64,000 nt of DNA, taken from Lawsonibacter sp900766145 (GTDB lineage: Bacteria > Bacillota > Clostridia > Oscillospirales > Oscillospiraceae). Below, piece by piece: positions 7,852 through 15,167 of the stretch. Each line of letters starts with the position of its first letter. The first letter of the stretch is position 1. The stretch is taken from NCBI RefSeq assembly GCF_030372275.1, contig NZ_JAUDDJ010000002.1. One strand, given 5' to 3'. A program made the translations under genes and the position numbers. Under the pieces are notes generated by a model. The model saw only the letters and a program-made list of their open reading frames with translations, was not told where the DNA came from and searched no databases.

Positions 7852-9519
7852 ATGATGACCGACATCGAAATTGCGCAGAGCACCCCCATGAAGCCGATTG
7901 GCGACATCGCCAAGACCGCCGGGGTGGCCGAGGAGTATCTGGAGTACTACGGCCGCTACAAGGCGAAGATTGACTACCGCCTGCTGAGCGACACCCAGGC
8001 CCCCAACGGCAAGCTGATCCTGGTCACCGCCATCAACCCCACCCCCGCCGGCGAGGGTAAGACCACAACCACCGTGGGTCTGGCCGACGCCCTGCGCCGC
8101 ATGGGTAAAAACGCTCTGGTGGCCCTGCGTGAGCCCTCCCTGGGCCCTGTGTTTGGCGTGAAGGGCGGCGCGGCCGGCGGCGGCTACGCCCAGGTGGTAC
8201 CCATGGAGGACATCAACCTCCACTTCACCGGCGACTTCCACGCCATCGGCGCGGCCAACAATCTGCTGGCTGCTATGCTGGACAACCACATCCAGCAGGG
8301 CAATGCCCTGGGGATCGATGTCAAGCGCATCACCTGGAAGCGGTGCGTGGATATGAACGACCGCCAGCTGCGCAACGTGGTGGACGGTCTGGGCGGACGG
8401 ATGCAGGGCGTACCCCGTGAGGACGGCTTTGACATCACCGTGGCCAGCGAGGTCATGGCAGTCCTCTGCCTGGCCACCTCCATTACCGACCTGAAGGAGC
8501 GCCTGAGCCGTATCATTGTGGGCTACACCTACGACGAGAAGCCGGTCACCGCCGGAGACCTGAAGGCCGCCGGCGCCATGGCCGCCCTGCTGAAGGACGC
8601 CCTCAAGCCCAACCTGGTCCAGACCCTGGAGGGCACCCCCGCCTTCATCCACGGCGGCCCCTTCGCCAACATCGCCCACGGCTGCAACTCCATCATGGCC
8701 ACCCGTATGGCCCTGAAGCTGGGCGACTACGCCGTCACCGAGGCGGGCTTCGGCGCCGACCTGGGCGCGGAGAAGTTCCTGGACATCAAGTGCCGCATGG
8801 CAGGCCTCACCCCCGACGCGGTGGTGATGGTGGCCACGGTCCGTGCCCTGAAGCACCACGGCGGCGTGGCCAAGGCCGACCTGAACACCGAGAATCTGGA
8901 GGCCCTGGAGAAGGGTCTGCCTAACCTGCTGCGCCACGTGGAGAACATCACCAAGGTTTACGGCCTGCCCTGCGTGGTGGCCATCAACCGCTTCCCCACC
9001 GACACTGAGGCTGAGCTGAAGCTGGTGGAGGACAAGTGCCGGGCCCTGGGCGTCAACGTAGCCCTCAGCGAGGTCTGGGGCAAGGGCGGCGAGGGCGGTC
9101 TGGCCCTGGCCGAGGAAGTGGTCCGCCTGTGCGAGCAGCCCAACGACTTCCACTTTGCCTACGACGCTGAGGCCTCCATTGAGGAGAAGCTCAACGCCAT
9201 TGTCACCAAGGTCTATCACGGCGACGGTGTGGTGCTCACCCCCAACACCCGCAAGCAGATGGCCCAGCTCACCGACCTGGGCTACGGCGCTCTGCCCATC
9301 TGCATGGCCAAGACCCAGTACTCCTTCTCTGACGACCAGAAGCTGCTGGGTGCCCCCGACGGCTTCACCGTCACCGTGCGCAACATCAAGGTGTCCGCCG
9401 GCGCCGGCTTCCTGGTGGCTCTCACCGGCGACATCATGACCATGCCCGGCCTGCCCAAGGTTCCCGCCGCTGAGAAGATCGACGTGGACGAGAACGGCAA
9501 GATCACCGGCCTGTTCTGA
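7852..9519 (+). CDS. fhs: Formate--tetrahydrofolate ligase
   Basis: This 555-residue enzyme makes 10-formyl-THF from formate, THF and ATP. It is the entry step of the methyl branch of the acetyl-CoA pathway and also supplies purine synthesis. The P-loop TPAGEGKTTTT lies at residues 64-74, followed by the conserved REPSLGPVFG and GGAAGGG-type segments. Full family length. AAAGGAG precedes tandem ATGs, and the first is used here. It is controlled by the ZTP riboswitch and ends at a strong terminator. Codon use is extremely C/G-ending, suggesting high expression. Confidence 0.97.
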   Translation: MMTDIEIAQSTPMKPIGDIAKTAGVAEEYLEYYGRYKAKIDYRLLSDTQAPNGKLILVTAINPTPAGEGKTTTTVGLADALRRMGKNALVALREPSLGPVFGVKGGAAGGGYAQVVPMEDINLHFTGDFHAIGAANNLLAAMLDNHIQQGNALGIDVKRITWKRCVDMNDRQLRNVVDGLGGRMQGVPREDGFDITVASEVMAVLCLATSITDLKERLSRIIVGYTYDEKPVTAGDLKAAGAMAALLKDALKPNLVQTLEGTPAFIHGGPFANIAHGCNSIMATRMALKLGDYAVTEAGFGADLGAEKFLDIKCRMAGLTPDAVVMVATVRALKHHGGVAKADLNTENLEALEKGLPNLLRHVENITKVYGLPCVVAINRFPTDTEAELKLVEDKCRALGVNVALSEVWGKGGEGGLALAEEVVRLCEQPNDFHFAYDAEASIEEKLNAIVTKVYHGDGVVLTPNTRKQMAQLTDLGYGALPICMAKTQYSFSDDQKLLGAPDGFTVTVRNIKVSAGAGFLVALTGDIMTMPGLPKVPAAEKIDVDENGKITGLF

Positions 9520-9531
9520 TCACAACATAGA

Positions 9532-9572
9532 AAAACGGCGCGCCGAAGAAAACTTCGGCGCGCCGTTTTGTT
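9532..9572 (+). terminator. Bidirectional terminator between fhs and the AI-2E family gene
   Basis: Perfect 17-base arms, AAAACGGCGCGCCGAAG (9532-9548) and its complement (9553-9569), enclose a four-base loop. A-rich and T-rich flanks let it serve both convergent genes. Confidence 0.9.
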
Positions 9573-9573
9573 G

Positions 9574-10710
9574 TTATTCTTCTTTGGTTTCCGGCTCTGC
9601 GGGCTGTTTTTCCCGCAGCCGCCGCATCACGTCCTGCTTCAGCAGGGCATACAGCACCGAGGCCACCGGCACGCTGAGCAGCACGCCCAGCAGGCCGAAC
9701 AGGCCGCCGCCCACCGTCACCGCCGTCAGCACCCAGATGCCCGGCAGGCCGATGGAGGTACCCACCACCCGGGGGTAGATCACATTGCCCTCGATCTGCT
9801 GGAGAATGGACAGGAAGATCAGGAAGATGAGCGCCCGCACCGGGGACACCATCACCAGCAGGAAGGCGGACAGAATGGCCCCGATATAGGCTCCCGCCAC
9901 CGGGATCAGGGCGGATACGCCCACAATGACTCCAATGAGGGCGGCATAGTCAGCCTGGATGAAGAACGTACCCAGGGCGCACAGACCGCCCAGAATGCAG
10001 GCCTCAATGGCCTGCCCGGAGACAAAGTTGGTAAAGGTCTCGGCAGTAAGCCGAATCACATCGCTGACCCAGGACACATACTTGGCAGGCAGATAGGCCC
10101 GTAGCAATCTGCGGCCCTGGTCCAGCAGCTTCTCCCGGCCAGCCAGCATATAGATGGAGAACACAATGGCCAGCACCAAGGTAACGAACATGGACAGAAT
10201 GCTGCTGGTGACCACCATCACCTGGGAGGCTGCCGTGGTCACGCTGGAGAGCACCCCCTCCAAGAAGCTGCGCAGGTAGCTGCTCAGCGAGCTGAGGTCC
10301 AGAGAGGACAGATCCAAATAATCGGCAACCTTGTTGATAATAGTCTGGAGATTGACCATATAGCCGCTGATGCTGGCGGCAAACAGCTGGATGCTGTCCA
10401 CCACCTGGGGCAGCACGAAGGAGAACAGAGCCACGATGATCGCGATCATGGCCACATAGGAAGTAAGCACCGCCAGTGGGCGGCCCAGCTTGCGGTACTT
10501 CTCCCCCAGGTTTCGCTCATAGTGGCGGCAGAAGAAGGCACAGGGCCGGTTGAGCACAAAGGCGATGGCAAAGCCCAGAAACAGCGGCCGGCAGCTGGAG
10601 AGAACCTGTTTCACCAGATCCAGAATCACGTCAAACTTGATCACCGCCAGAACCAGAAATACCGCATAGGTAATAATCAGCATCACGCTGCGCATCCATT
10701 TGCTTGGCAT
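9574..10710 (-). CDS. AI-2E family transporter (PerM/TqsA-like permease)
   Basis: A 378-residue integral membrane protein with about seven to eight hydrophobic segments. The C-terminal region (VSALIPVAGAYIGAILSAF, then PRVVGTSIGLPGIWVL and GGGLFGLLGVLLSVPVA) is characteristic of the AI-2E/UPF0118 family. Members have been linked to export of the autoinducer AI-2 or to sodium/proton antiport; the substrate here is not predictable. It has its own good promoter (10763-10791), separate from the small RNA unit upstream. The C-terminal tail is charged and cytosolic. Confidence 0.88.
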   Translation of the reverse strand: MPSKWMRSVMLIITYAVFLVLAVIKFDVILDLVKQVLSSCRPLFLGFAIAFVLNRPCAFFCRHYERNLGEKYRKLGRPLAVLTSYVAMIAIIVALFSFVLPQVVDSIQLFAASISGYMVNLQTIINKVADYLDLSSLDLSSLSSYLRSFLEGVLSSVTTAASQVMVVTSSILSMFVTLVLAIVFSIYMLAGREKLLDQGRRLLRAYLPAKYVSWVSDVIRLTAETFTNFVSGQAIEACILGGLCALGTFFIQADYAALIGVIVGVSALIPVAGAYIGAILSAFLLVMVSPVRALIFLIFLSILQQIEGNVIYPRVVGTSIGLPGIWVLTAVTVGGGLFGLLGVLLSVPVASVLYALLKQDVMRRLREKQPAEPETKEE

Positions 10711-10762
10711 AAAAAACCCCTTTCCCCGGGATCATACCCGGGCATATGCAAAACGCGATACC

Positions 10763-10791
10763 ACTATACCATGCCCGCCCTTTGCCGTCAA
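10763..10791 (-). promoter_or_regulatory. Promoter of the AI-2E family gene
   Basis: Minus-strand TTGACG (10791-10786), a 17-base spacer and TATAGT (10768-10763), with a leader of about 46 bases. Because it lies downstream of the small RNA terminator, that RNA is a separate transcription unit rather than the leader of this gene. Confidence 0.75.
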
Positions 10792-10816
10792 CATACCCCT
10801 CCATTTCTCTCCAGGC

Positions 10817-10981
10817 AAAAAAATCCCCAGCCGCGTGTATGCCCACGGCTGGGGGTTCCCCAAGGGTGATGCCTGTCCCTTCGGGTATTCTGGTGGCCAG
10901 AGAGATCTACAAAGCCAAAGTGTGGGGAAGAAAGCAGGGAGGTGTGAGGAGGGGAGGCTTTTGTTCTCTCGTCTCTAACCA
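10817..10981 (-). ncRNA. Unrecognised structured small RNA with a 39-base CU-rich loop
   Basis: No plausible gene lies between rnc and the AI-2E family gene, yet a complete small transcription unit does. A consensus promoter (10987-11015) starts an RNA of about 165 bases. The 5' GGTGGTTAGAGA (10983-10972) pairs with TCTCTGGCCACC (10903-10892). Above an internal loop, ACAAAaGCC (10964-10956) pairs with GGCTTTGT (10916-10909). This stem displays a 39-base pyrimidine-rich loop (10955-10917) containing CACCTCC and CCTCC, complementary to Shine-Dalgarno sites. A second hairpin (10885-10877 with 10866-10858) and a terminator with seven T residues (10854-10817) follow. It lacks the SRP, T-box and tmRNA signatures and does not fold end to end as 6S RNA does. 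Confidence 0.7.
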
Positions 10982-10986
10982 CCCAT

Positions 10987-11015
10987 AGATTAGCATATGC
11001 TAACTTATTTGTCAA
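10987..11015 (-). promoter_or_regulatory. Promoter of the small RNA
   Basis: Minus-strand TTGACA (11015-11010), a 17-base spacer and TAATCT (10992-10987). This is among the best sigma-A matches in the window and points to strong expression. Confidence 0.85.
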
Positions 11016-11055
11016 CCCTTTTTTCCTTCTTTTTTTGATAATGCTTAAACAATAT

Positions 11056-11086
11056 AAAAAGGCCCGCCTCCATACAGGAGCGGGCC
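11056..11086 (-). terminator. Terminator after rnc
   Basis: GGCCCGC and GCGGGCC arms (11080-11086 and 11061-11067), extended inward with one bulge, are followed on the minus strand by five T residues. It isolates rnc from the small RNA promoter immediately downstream. Confidence 0.85.
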
Positions 11087-11100
11087 CCATCAAAGATTAC

Positions 11101-11775
11101 TTATTTTTTACTCAGCTTCGCCATGGCCGCCTTAGCGGCCATTTGCTCGGCCTCTTTTTTGCTGTGGCCCTCGCCGGAGCCCACAGGCTCTCCGTTCAGA
11201 TCCACGTCCACAAAAAAGCGCTTGGCGTGGTCAGGACCCTGAGAGCCCACCAGCCGGTACTTGAGCACCTGGCCGCTCTCCCGCTGGACCAGCTCCTGCA
11301 GAGCAGTCTTATAGTCCCGGGGGCTGGCAATGCCCTCAATCTCCCGGCAGAGAATATACTTCTGAATGATCTTCCGGGCAGAACCGATGCCCCCGTCCAG
11401 ATAGACGGCAGCCAGCACGGCCTCCACCGCGTCGGCCTGAATGGAAGGTCGGGTCCGGCCGCCGCCGGCCTCCTCCCCCTTGCCCAGCAGCAGGTAAGAG
11501 CCCAGATCCAGGGCCTGAGCCACCTCCACCAGACTCTCCTCGCACACCAGCGCAGCCCGCACCCGGGTCAGCTCTCCCTCGGGCAGATCGGGGTGGCCCC
11601 GGTACAGGTGGTCGGCCACTACCATACCCAGGATGGAGTCGCCCAAAAATTCCAGCCGCTCATTGCTCTGCAGCTTGCCCCGGCTCTCGTTGGCGCAGGA
11701 GCTGTGGGTCAGGGCATTCTCCAGCAGCTCCCGGTTCTGAAACTGGTAGCCCAGCTTTTCTTCTAACGTGGTCAT
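11101..11775 (-). CDS. rnc: Ribonuclease III
   Basis: RNase III cleaves double-stranded RNA in rRNA maturation and mRNA turnover. The 224-residue protein has the nuclease signature NERLEFLGDSILG at residues 38-50, with the acidic metal ligands, and a C-terminal double-stranded RNA-binding domain (about 155-222; DYKTALQELVQ and GEGHSKKEAEQMAAKAA). Normal length. It lies after acpP with a terminator between them. The plsX-acpP-rnc order is typical of Firmicutes, although smc and ftsY do not follow here. Confidence 0.96.
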   Translation of the reverse strand: MTTLEEKLGYQFQNRELLENALTHSSCANESRGKLQSNERLEFLGDSILGMVVADHLYRGHPDLPEGELTRVRAALVCEESLVEVAQALDLGSYLLLGKGEEAGGGRTRPSIQADAVEAVLAAVYLDGGIGSARKIIQKYILCREIEGIASPRDYKTALQELVQRESGQVLKYRLVGSQGPDHAKRFFVDVDLNGEPVGSGEGHSKKEAEQMAAKAAMAKLSKK

Positions 11776-11810
11776 GGATCGTTCCTCACTTTTTCAACAT
11801 AAGATAAGCA

Positions 11811-11834
11811 AAACTCCGCCACAGGGCGGAGTTT
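11811..11834 (-). terminator. Terminator between acpP and rnc
   Basis: AAACTCCGCC (11811-11820) and GGCGGAGTTT (11825-11834) form a 10-base-pair stem with a four-base loop; pairing extends outward with one mismatch. No separate rnc promoter is evident, so readthrough may supply rnc. Confidence 0.75.
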
Positions 11835-11854
11835 CTGCTTATAATGTCTGGGAT

Positions 11855-12088
11855 TTAGTCGATCTTATTCTGCAGGAAGCGGACCAGATCGCCCACAGTC
11901 TTGATGGCAGAAGCTTCCTCCTCAGACATCTCGTCCATATCGAATTCCTCTTCCAGCGCCATAGACAAGTCCACAATATCCACAGAGTCCGCGTTCAGGT
12001 CGTCTTCAAAGGAGGTTTCCATGGTAATGGAATCCGCATCCACATTGAACTGCTCCGCGATCAGTGCGCATACCTTCTCAAAAATCAT
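11855..12088 (-). CDS. acpP: Acyl carrier protein
   Basis: A 77-residue acidic protein that carries growing fatty acyl chains on a phosphopantetheine arm. The attachment serine is residue 35 in LNADSVDIVDL; the usual DSL is DSV here, which is seen in some clostridial ACPs. I use the ATG at 12088 because AAGGAG lies upstream and the protein then starts with the normal helix I (IFEKVCALIAEQF). It has a very strong promoter (12136-12164), consistent with the abundance of ACP. Confidence 0.95.
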   Translation of the reverse strand: MIFEKVCALIAEQFNVDADSITMETSFEDDLNADSVDIVDLSMALEEEFDMDEMSEEEASAIKTVGDLVRFLQNKID

Positions 12089-12135
12089 AGTAGCCTGCTC
12101 CTTTTGCTGTGCCCCAGGCACGTTTTTCTTTCCTT

Positions 12136-12164
12136 ACTATATGCACATTCCCTCTGGCTGTCAA
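12136..12164 (-). promoter_or_regulatory. Promoter of acpP
   Basis: Minus-strand TTGACA (12164-12159), a 17-base spacer and TATAGT (12141-12136), in the gap between plsX and acpP. Confidence 0.85.
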
Positions 12165-12222
12165 TAGGGAATTGGCAATTTTTATGCAGGTGGGCAAAAG
12201 TGCCCAAGCGAATAGGTCCCCC

Positions 12223-13251
12223 TTACAGCTGGGTGACCTCCAGGCGCATCACGTCCACGTTGTCGGTGATGCTCTCGATGATGCCGGAGGAGGCAAACTG
12301 CTTGGCCTGCCGCACGGCATTCTTGATGGCGTAGGCATCGGAGGAGCCGTGGGCCTTGATGACGGGCTTGGAGATGCCCAGCAGAGCAGTACCGCCCACC
12401 TCGCTGGAGTCCATCATCTTCTTGAACTGCTTGAGCCCGCCGGAGACCAGCAGGGCGGCCAGCTTGGTAAGCATGCTCTTCATAAACATCTTCTTGATCT
12501 CCCGGGCCAGGAACAGTCCGGTGCCCTCCATGGTTTTCAGGAAGATGTTGCCCGAGTAACCGTCGCTGACGATGACATCCACCGAGCCCTCTACCGCTTC
12601 CCGGGCCTCCACGTTGCCCACGAAGTTGATGCGTCCGGCCTTGGCAGCTTCCTGGAGCATGGGGTAGACGGTGGTCTGGAGGCTGGTGCCCTTGGAGGGC
12701 TCCGCGCCGATGTTCAGCAGGCCCACCTTGGGCTCGGGACGGCCCAGCACGTGCTCGGCGTAGTAGGAGCCCATGTAGGCAAACTGCAGCAGGTACTCGG
12801 GGGGACACTCGGCGTTGGCGCCGCAGTCGATGAGCACCGCGCCCCCGTTGCCCGTGGGCACCACGGGAGCCAAGGCGGCCCGGCGGATGCCCTTGATACG
12901 CTTGACCAGCAGGGTGGACGCAGAGAGCAGCGCTCCGGTGGAACCAGCGGAGACAAAGGCGTCGCCGCCGCCCGATTTCAGCATGTTAAGGCCCACCGTC
13001 AGAGAGGAGTCCTTCTTCTCCCGGAAGGCGTTGGCGGGGTTGTCGCAGATCTCCACCACCTCAGAGGCGTGGGCGATCTCCACTCCGGCGGGCAGCTCCT
13101 GGATGCCGTTGCTCTCCAGCACCTTGAGGATCTCCTCCCCCCGGCCCACCAGCACGATGTCCACACCGTACTCCTTGTTGGCTTGGATGGCTCCCATAAC
13201 CGGAGCCTGAGGGGCGTTGTCCCCTCCCATGGCGTCGACAATGATTTTCAT
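12223..13251 (-). CDS. plsX: Phosphate acyltransferase PlsX
   Basis: PlsX converts acyl-ACP to acyl-phosphate, the first step of phospholipid synthesis in most Gram-positives. The 342-residue protein begins MKIIVDAMGGDNAP and contains VSAGSTGALLSAS and SDGYSGNIFLKTMEG, all family hallmarks. The ATG at 13251 has AAGGA at correct spacing; the ATG six bases earlier overlaps that site. It follows an XRE regulator by 15 bases and precedes acpP. The regulator may therefore influence lipid genes, which is inference only. Confidence 0.95.
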   Translation of the reverse strand: MKIIVDAMGGDNAPQAPVMGAIQANKEYGVDIVLVGRGEEILKVLESNGIQELPAGVEIAHASEVVEICDNPANAFREKKDSSLTVGLNMLKSGGGDAFVSAGSTGALLSASTLLVKRIKGIRRAALAPVVPTGNGGAVLIDCGANAECPPEYLLQFAYMGSYYAEHVLGRPEPKVGLLNIGAEPSKGTSLQTTVYPMLQEAAKAGRINFVGNVEAREAVEGSVDVIVSDGYSGNIFLKTMEGTGLFLAREIKKMFMKSMLTKLAALLVSGGLKQFKKMMDSSEVGGTALLGISKPVIKAHGSSDAYAIKNAVRQAKQFASSGIIESITDNVDVMRLEVTQL

Positions 13252-13266
13252 AAACATCCTTCTTTC

Positions 13267-13494
13267 TTAGAGAGCCCTGGGCTCGTCAATCAGACCCAGC
13301 AGATAGTCCGCCGAGACCTGATAATGCTGGCAGATGAGCACCAGCTTTTCAAACGTGGTTGTTTTGCGGCCGTTCTCCATTTCCACCACTTGGTTGGGCT
13401 TAACCCCCAACAAAGCGGCCAATTCGGCCTGGGTCTCACCCGCTTCTTTCCGCAAGCGTTTCAACCGCAGGCCATATAAATCCTTGTGAAACAT
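13267..13494 (-). CDS. XRE-family helix-turn-helix regulator
   Basis: A 75-residue protein made almost entirely of a Cro/C1-type helix-turn-helix (LKRLRKEAGETQAELAALLG, then VKPNQVVEMENGRKTTTFEKL). The C-terminal VSADYLLGLIDEP is common in small XRE repressors. It is transcribed toward plsX, 15 bases away, and is divergent from a small gene. A perfect 13-base inverted repeat lies in the shared control region (13514-13550), which is likely its own operator. Confidence 0.88.
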   Translation of the reverse strand: MFHKDLYGLRLKRLRKEAGETQAELAALLGVKPNQVVEMENGRKTTTFEKLVLICQHYQVSADYLLGLIDEPRAL

Positions 13495-13503
13495 ATTTCC
13501 CCC

Positions 13504-13550
13504 TTGACAACCACACTAAAAGGATATATATTGAATCTATCCTTTTAGTG
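13504..13550 (+). promoter_or_regulatory. Promoter overlapped by a perfect 13-base inverted repeat (candidate XRE operator)
   Basis: The arms CACTAAAAGGATA (13514-13526) and TATCCTTTTAGTG (13538-13550) match perfectly across 11 bases. On the plus strand, TTGACA (13504-13509), a 17-base spacer and TATATT (13527-13532) form a promoter: the left arm fills the spacer and the right arm covers the transcription start. Binding here would repress the rightward small gene and could also control the leftward XRE-plsX genes. Confidence 0.7.
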
Positions 13551-13561
13551 GGGTGACTGTC

Positions 13562-13813
13562 TTGGAACACTACCTACATGAGCTATACTATCTTGAGATA
13601 GAAAGCAACCGTTTGACATTTGAAAGCGATTTGGAATATTACAAGGCACAGGAGGCCTTCTCCACCCTCCTGGACCATCTGCGGCAGCACAATGACCACC
13701 GGGAGTGTGAGCGGCTGTGGGAGTACGCCATGTCCTTTTCCGACACCTCCGCCCGCCTGGCCTTTGGGTATGGCTTCCGCCTGGCCATGTCCCTGGCCAT
13801 GGGCCGGGGTTAG
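13562..13813 (+). CDS. Small helical protein of unknown function (DUF6809-like pattern)
   Basis: About 83 residues, predicted mostly alpha-helical (EHYLHELYYLEIES, YKAQEAFSTLLDHLRQH, ending FGYGFRLAMSLAMGRG). The final F-GF-L-G pattern recalls small Clostridia proteins grouped as DUF6809, but I am not certain. GGGGTGA five bases before TTG 13562 favours that start; GTG 13553 in the same frame has no ribosome binding site. Transcription starts near 13539 from the promoter under the inverted repeat. The stop overlaps the convergent trmFO end by four bases. Confidence 0.6.
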   Translation: MEHYLHELYYLEIESNRLTFESDLEYYKAQEAFSTLLDHLRQHNDHRECERLWEYAMSFSDTSARLAFGYGFRLAMSLAMGRG

Positions 13814-15114
13814 GTGAGGTCCAGCCCATCCAGCGCCTCCAGCGCCCGCTTAGACAGCTCGGCATTTTTGTTGCGCTTGCCCTTCACCCGGTAGCCCAGA
13901 GCAGGGATCAGGCCGAAGTTGATATTCATCGGTTGAAAGTGTACCACAGATTCGTCGCTGATGTAAAGAGCCAGCGCCCCCATAGCGGTTTCCCGTGGGA
14001 AGTTGATGGGCTCCTTGCCCTCCAGCTCCCGGGCCAGCTCCATGGCGGCCAGGCAGCCCGAGGCGGTGGACTCCACATATCCCTCCACGCCGGTGATCTG
14101 CCCGGCAAAGCGGACCCGGGGCTCGGTGCGCACCCGGTAGTACCGGTCCAGCAGCCGGGGCGAGTCCAGGAAGGTGTTGCGGTGCATCACGCCGTAGCGG
14201 ACAAACTCCGCATTTTTCAGAGCGGGGATCATAGAGAACACCCGCCGCTGCTCCGGCCATTTCAGGTGGGTCTGGAAGCCCACAATGTTGTAGATGGAGC
14301 CCTGGGCGTTGTCCTTGCGCAGCTGCACCACGGCAAAGGGCTCCTTGCCCGTCTTGGGGTCCTTGAGTCCCACCGGCTTGAGGGGGCCATAGCACAGGGT
14401 GTCCCGGCCACGGCGGGCCATCACCTCCACCGGCATACAGCCTTCAAACACCCCAGAGTCCTCAAAGCCGTGGACCTCCGCCTCCTGGGCGGTGGTGAGC
14501 TCCTTCCAGAAGGCGTCGTACTCCTCCTCGGTCATGGGGCAGTTGATGTAGTCCGGAGTGCCCCGGTCATACCGGGAGGCAAACCAGGCGCTGTCCATGT
14601 CCACGCTCTCAAAGGTCACCAGGGGGGCGGCGGCGTCAAAGAAGTGGAGATAGCCGTTCTGAGGGTAGCGGCGGCCAATGGCCTCAGCCAGGGGCTCAGC
14701 GGTGAGGGGGCCGGAGGCCACGATCACCCGTCCCTCCTCCGGGATGTCCAGCACTTCCCCCTCCACCACGGTGATGTTGGGATGGCTCTTGATCTTCTCG
14801 GTGATGGCGGCGGAGAAGGCGTGGCGGTCCACCGCCAGGGCTCCGCCCGCCTCCACCCGATGCTCATCGGCACAGGCCATGATAAGGGAGTTGCAGCGGC
14901 GCAGCTCCTCTTTCAAAAGCCCCACCGCGTTCTCCATCTGGTCGGAGCGCAGGGAGTTGGAGCACACCAGCTCTCCAAAGTCGGCGCTGTGGTGGGCAGG
15001 AGTCATTTTGTTCGGTTTCATCTCATGCAGGCGCACCGGGATGCCCCGGTTGGCCAGCTGCCAGGCCGCCTCGCTTCCGGCAAGGCCGGCTCCAATGACA
15101 AGTACAGGTTCCAT
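13810..15114 (-). CDS. trmFO: Folate-dependent tRNA (uracil-54-C5)-methyltransferase TrmFO
   Basis: TrmFO uses methylene-THF and FADH2 to make ribothymidine at tRNA position 54. The 434-residue flavoprotein has the dinucleotide-binding GAGLAGSEAAW near residues 8-18 and CSNSLRS with the conserved cysteine at about 51, both typical. It lies 53 bases after topA, in the conserved dprA-topA-trmFO order known from Bacillus. Its folate dependence connects it functionally with fhs in this window. Confidence 0.96.
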   Translation of the reverse strand: MEPVLVIGAGLAGSEAAWQLANRGIPVRLHEMKPNKMTPAHHSADFGELVCSNSLRSDQMENAVGLLKEELRRCNSLIMACADEHRVEAGGALAVDRHAFSAAITEKIKSHPNITVVEGEVLDIPEEGRVIVASGPLTAEPLAEAIGRRYPQNGYLHFFDAAAPLVTFESVDMDSAWFASRYDRGTPDYINCPMTEEEYDAFWKELTTAQEAEVHGFEDSGVFEGCMPVEVMARRGRDTLCYGPLKPVGLKDPKTGKEPFAVVQLRKDNAQGSIYNIVGFQTHLKWPEQRRVFSMIPALKNAEFVRYGVMHRNTFLDSPRLLDRYYRVRTEPRVRFAGQITGVEGYVESTASGCLAAMELARELEGKEPINFPRETAMGALALYISDESVVHFQPMNINFGLIPALGYRVKGKRNKNAELSKRALEALDGLDLT

Positions 15115-15167
15115 AGTACCTCCTGAGGGTCTTGTGTGTCCGTCTCTATCTGTAAGGCGTTTTCGCC

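Noticed and set aside
10735..10752. CCCGGG-N6-CCCGGG near the AI-2E family gene start as an operator
   Set aside because: Each half is itself a common palindrome and lies in GC-rich DNA next to the ribosome binding site; support is too weak.
10817..10981. 6S RNA, SRP RNA or T-box as identity of the small RNA
   Set aside because: No SRP GGAAG/AGCA loops, no T-box AGGTGG-ACC sequence, and the 5' end pairs with the middle rather than with the 3' end, unlike 6S RNA.
12181..12205. GGGCA/TGCCC hairpin after plsX as a terminator
   Set aside because: The stem is only five base pairs and is not followed by a T-run; acpP has its own promoter but termination of plsX here is not supported.
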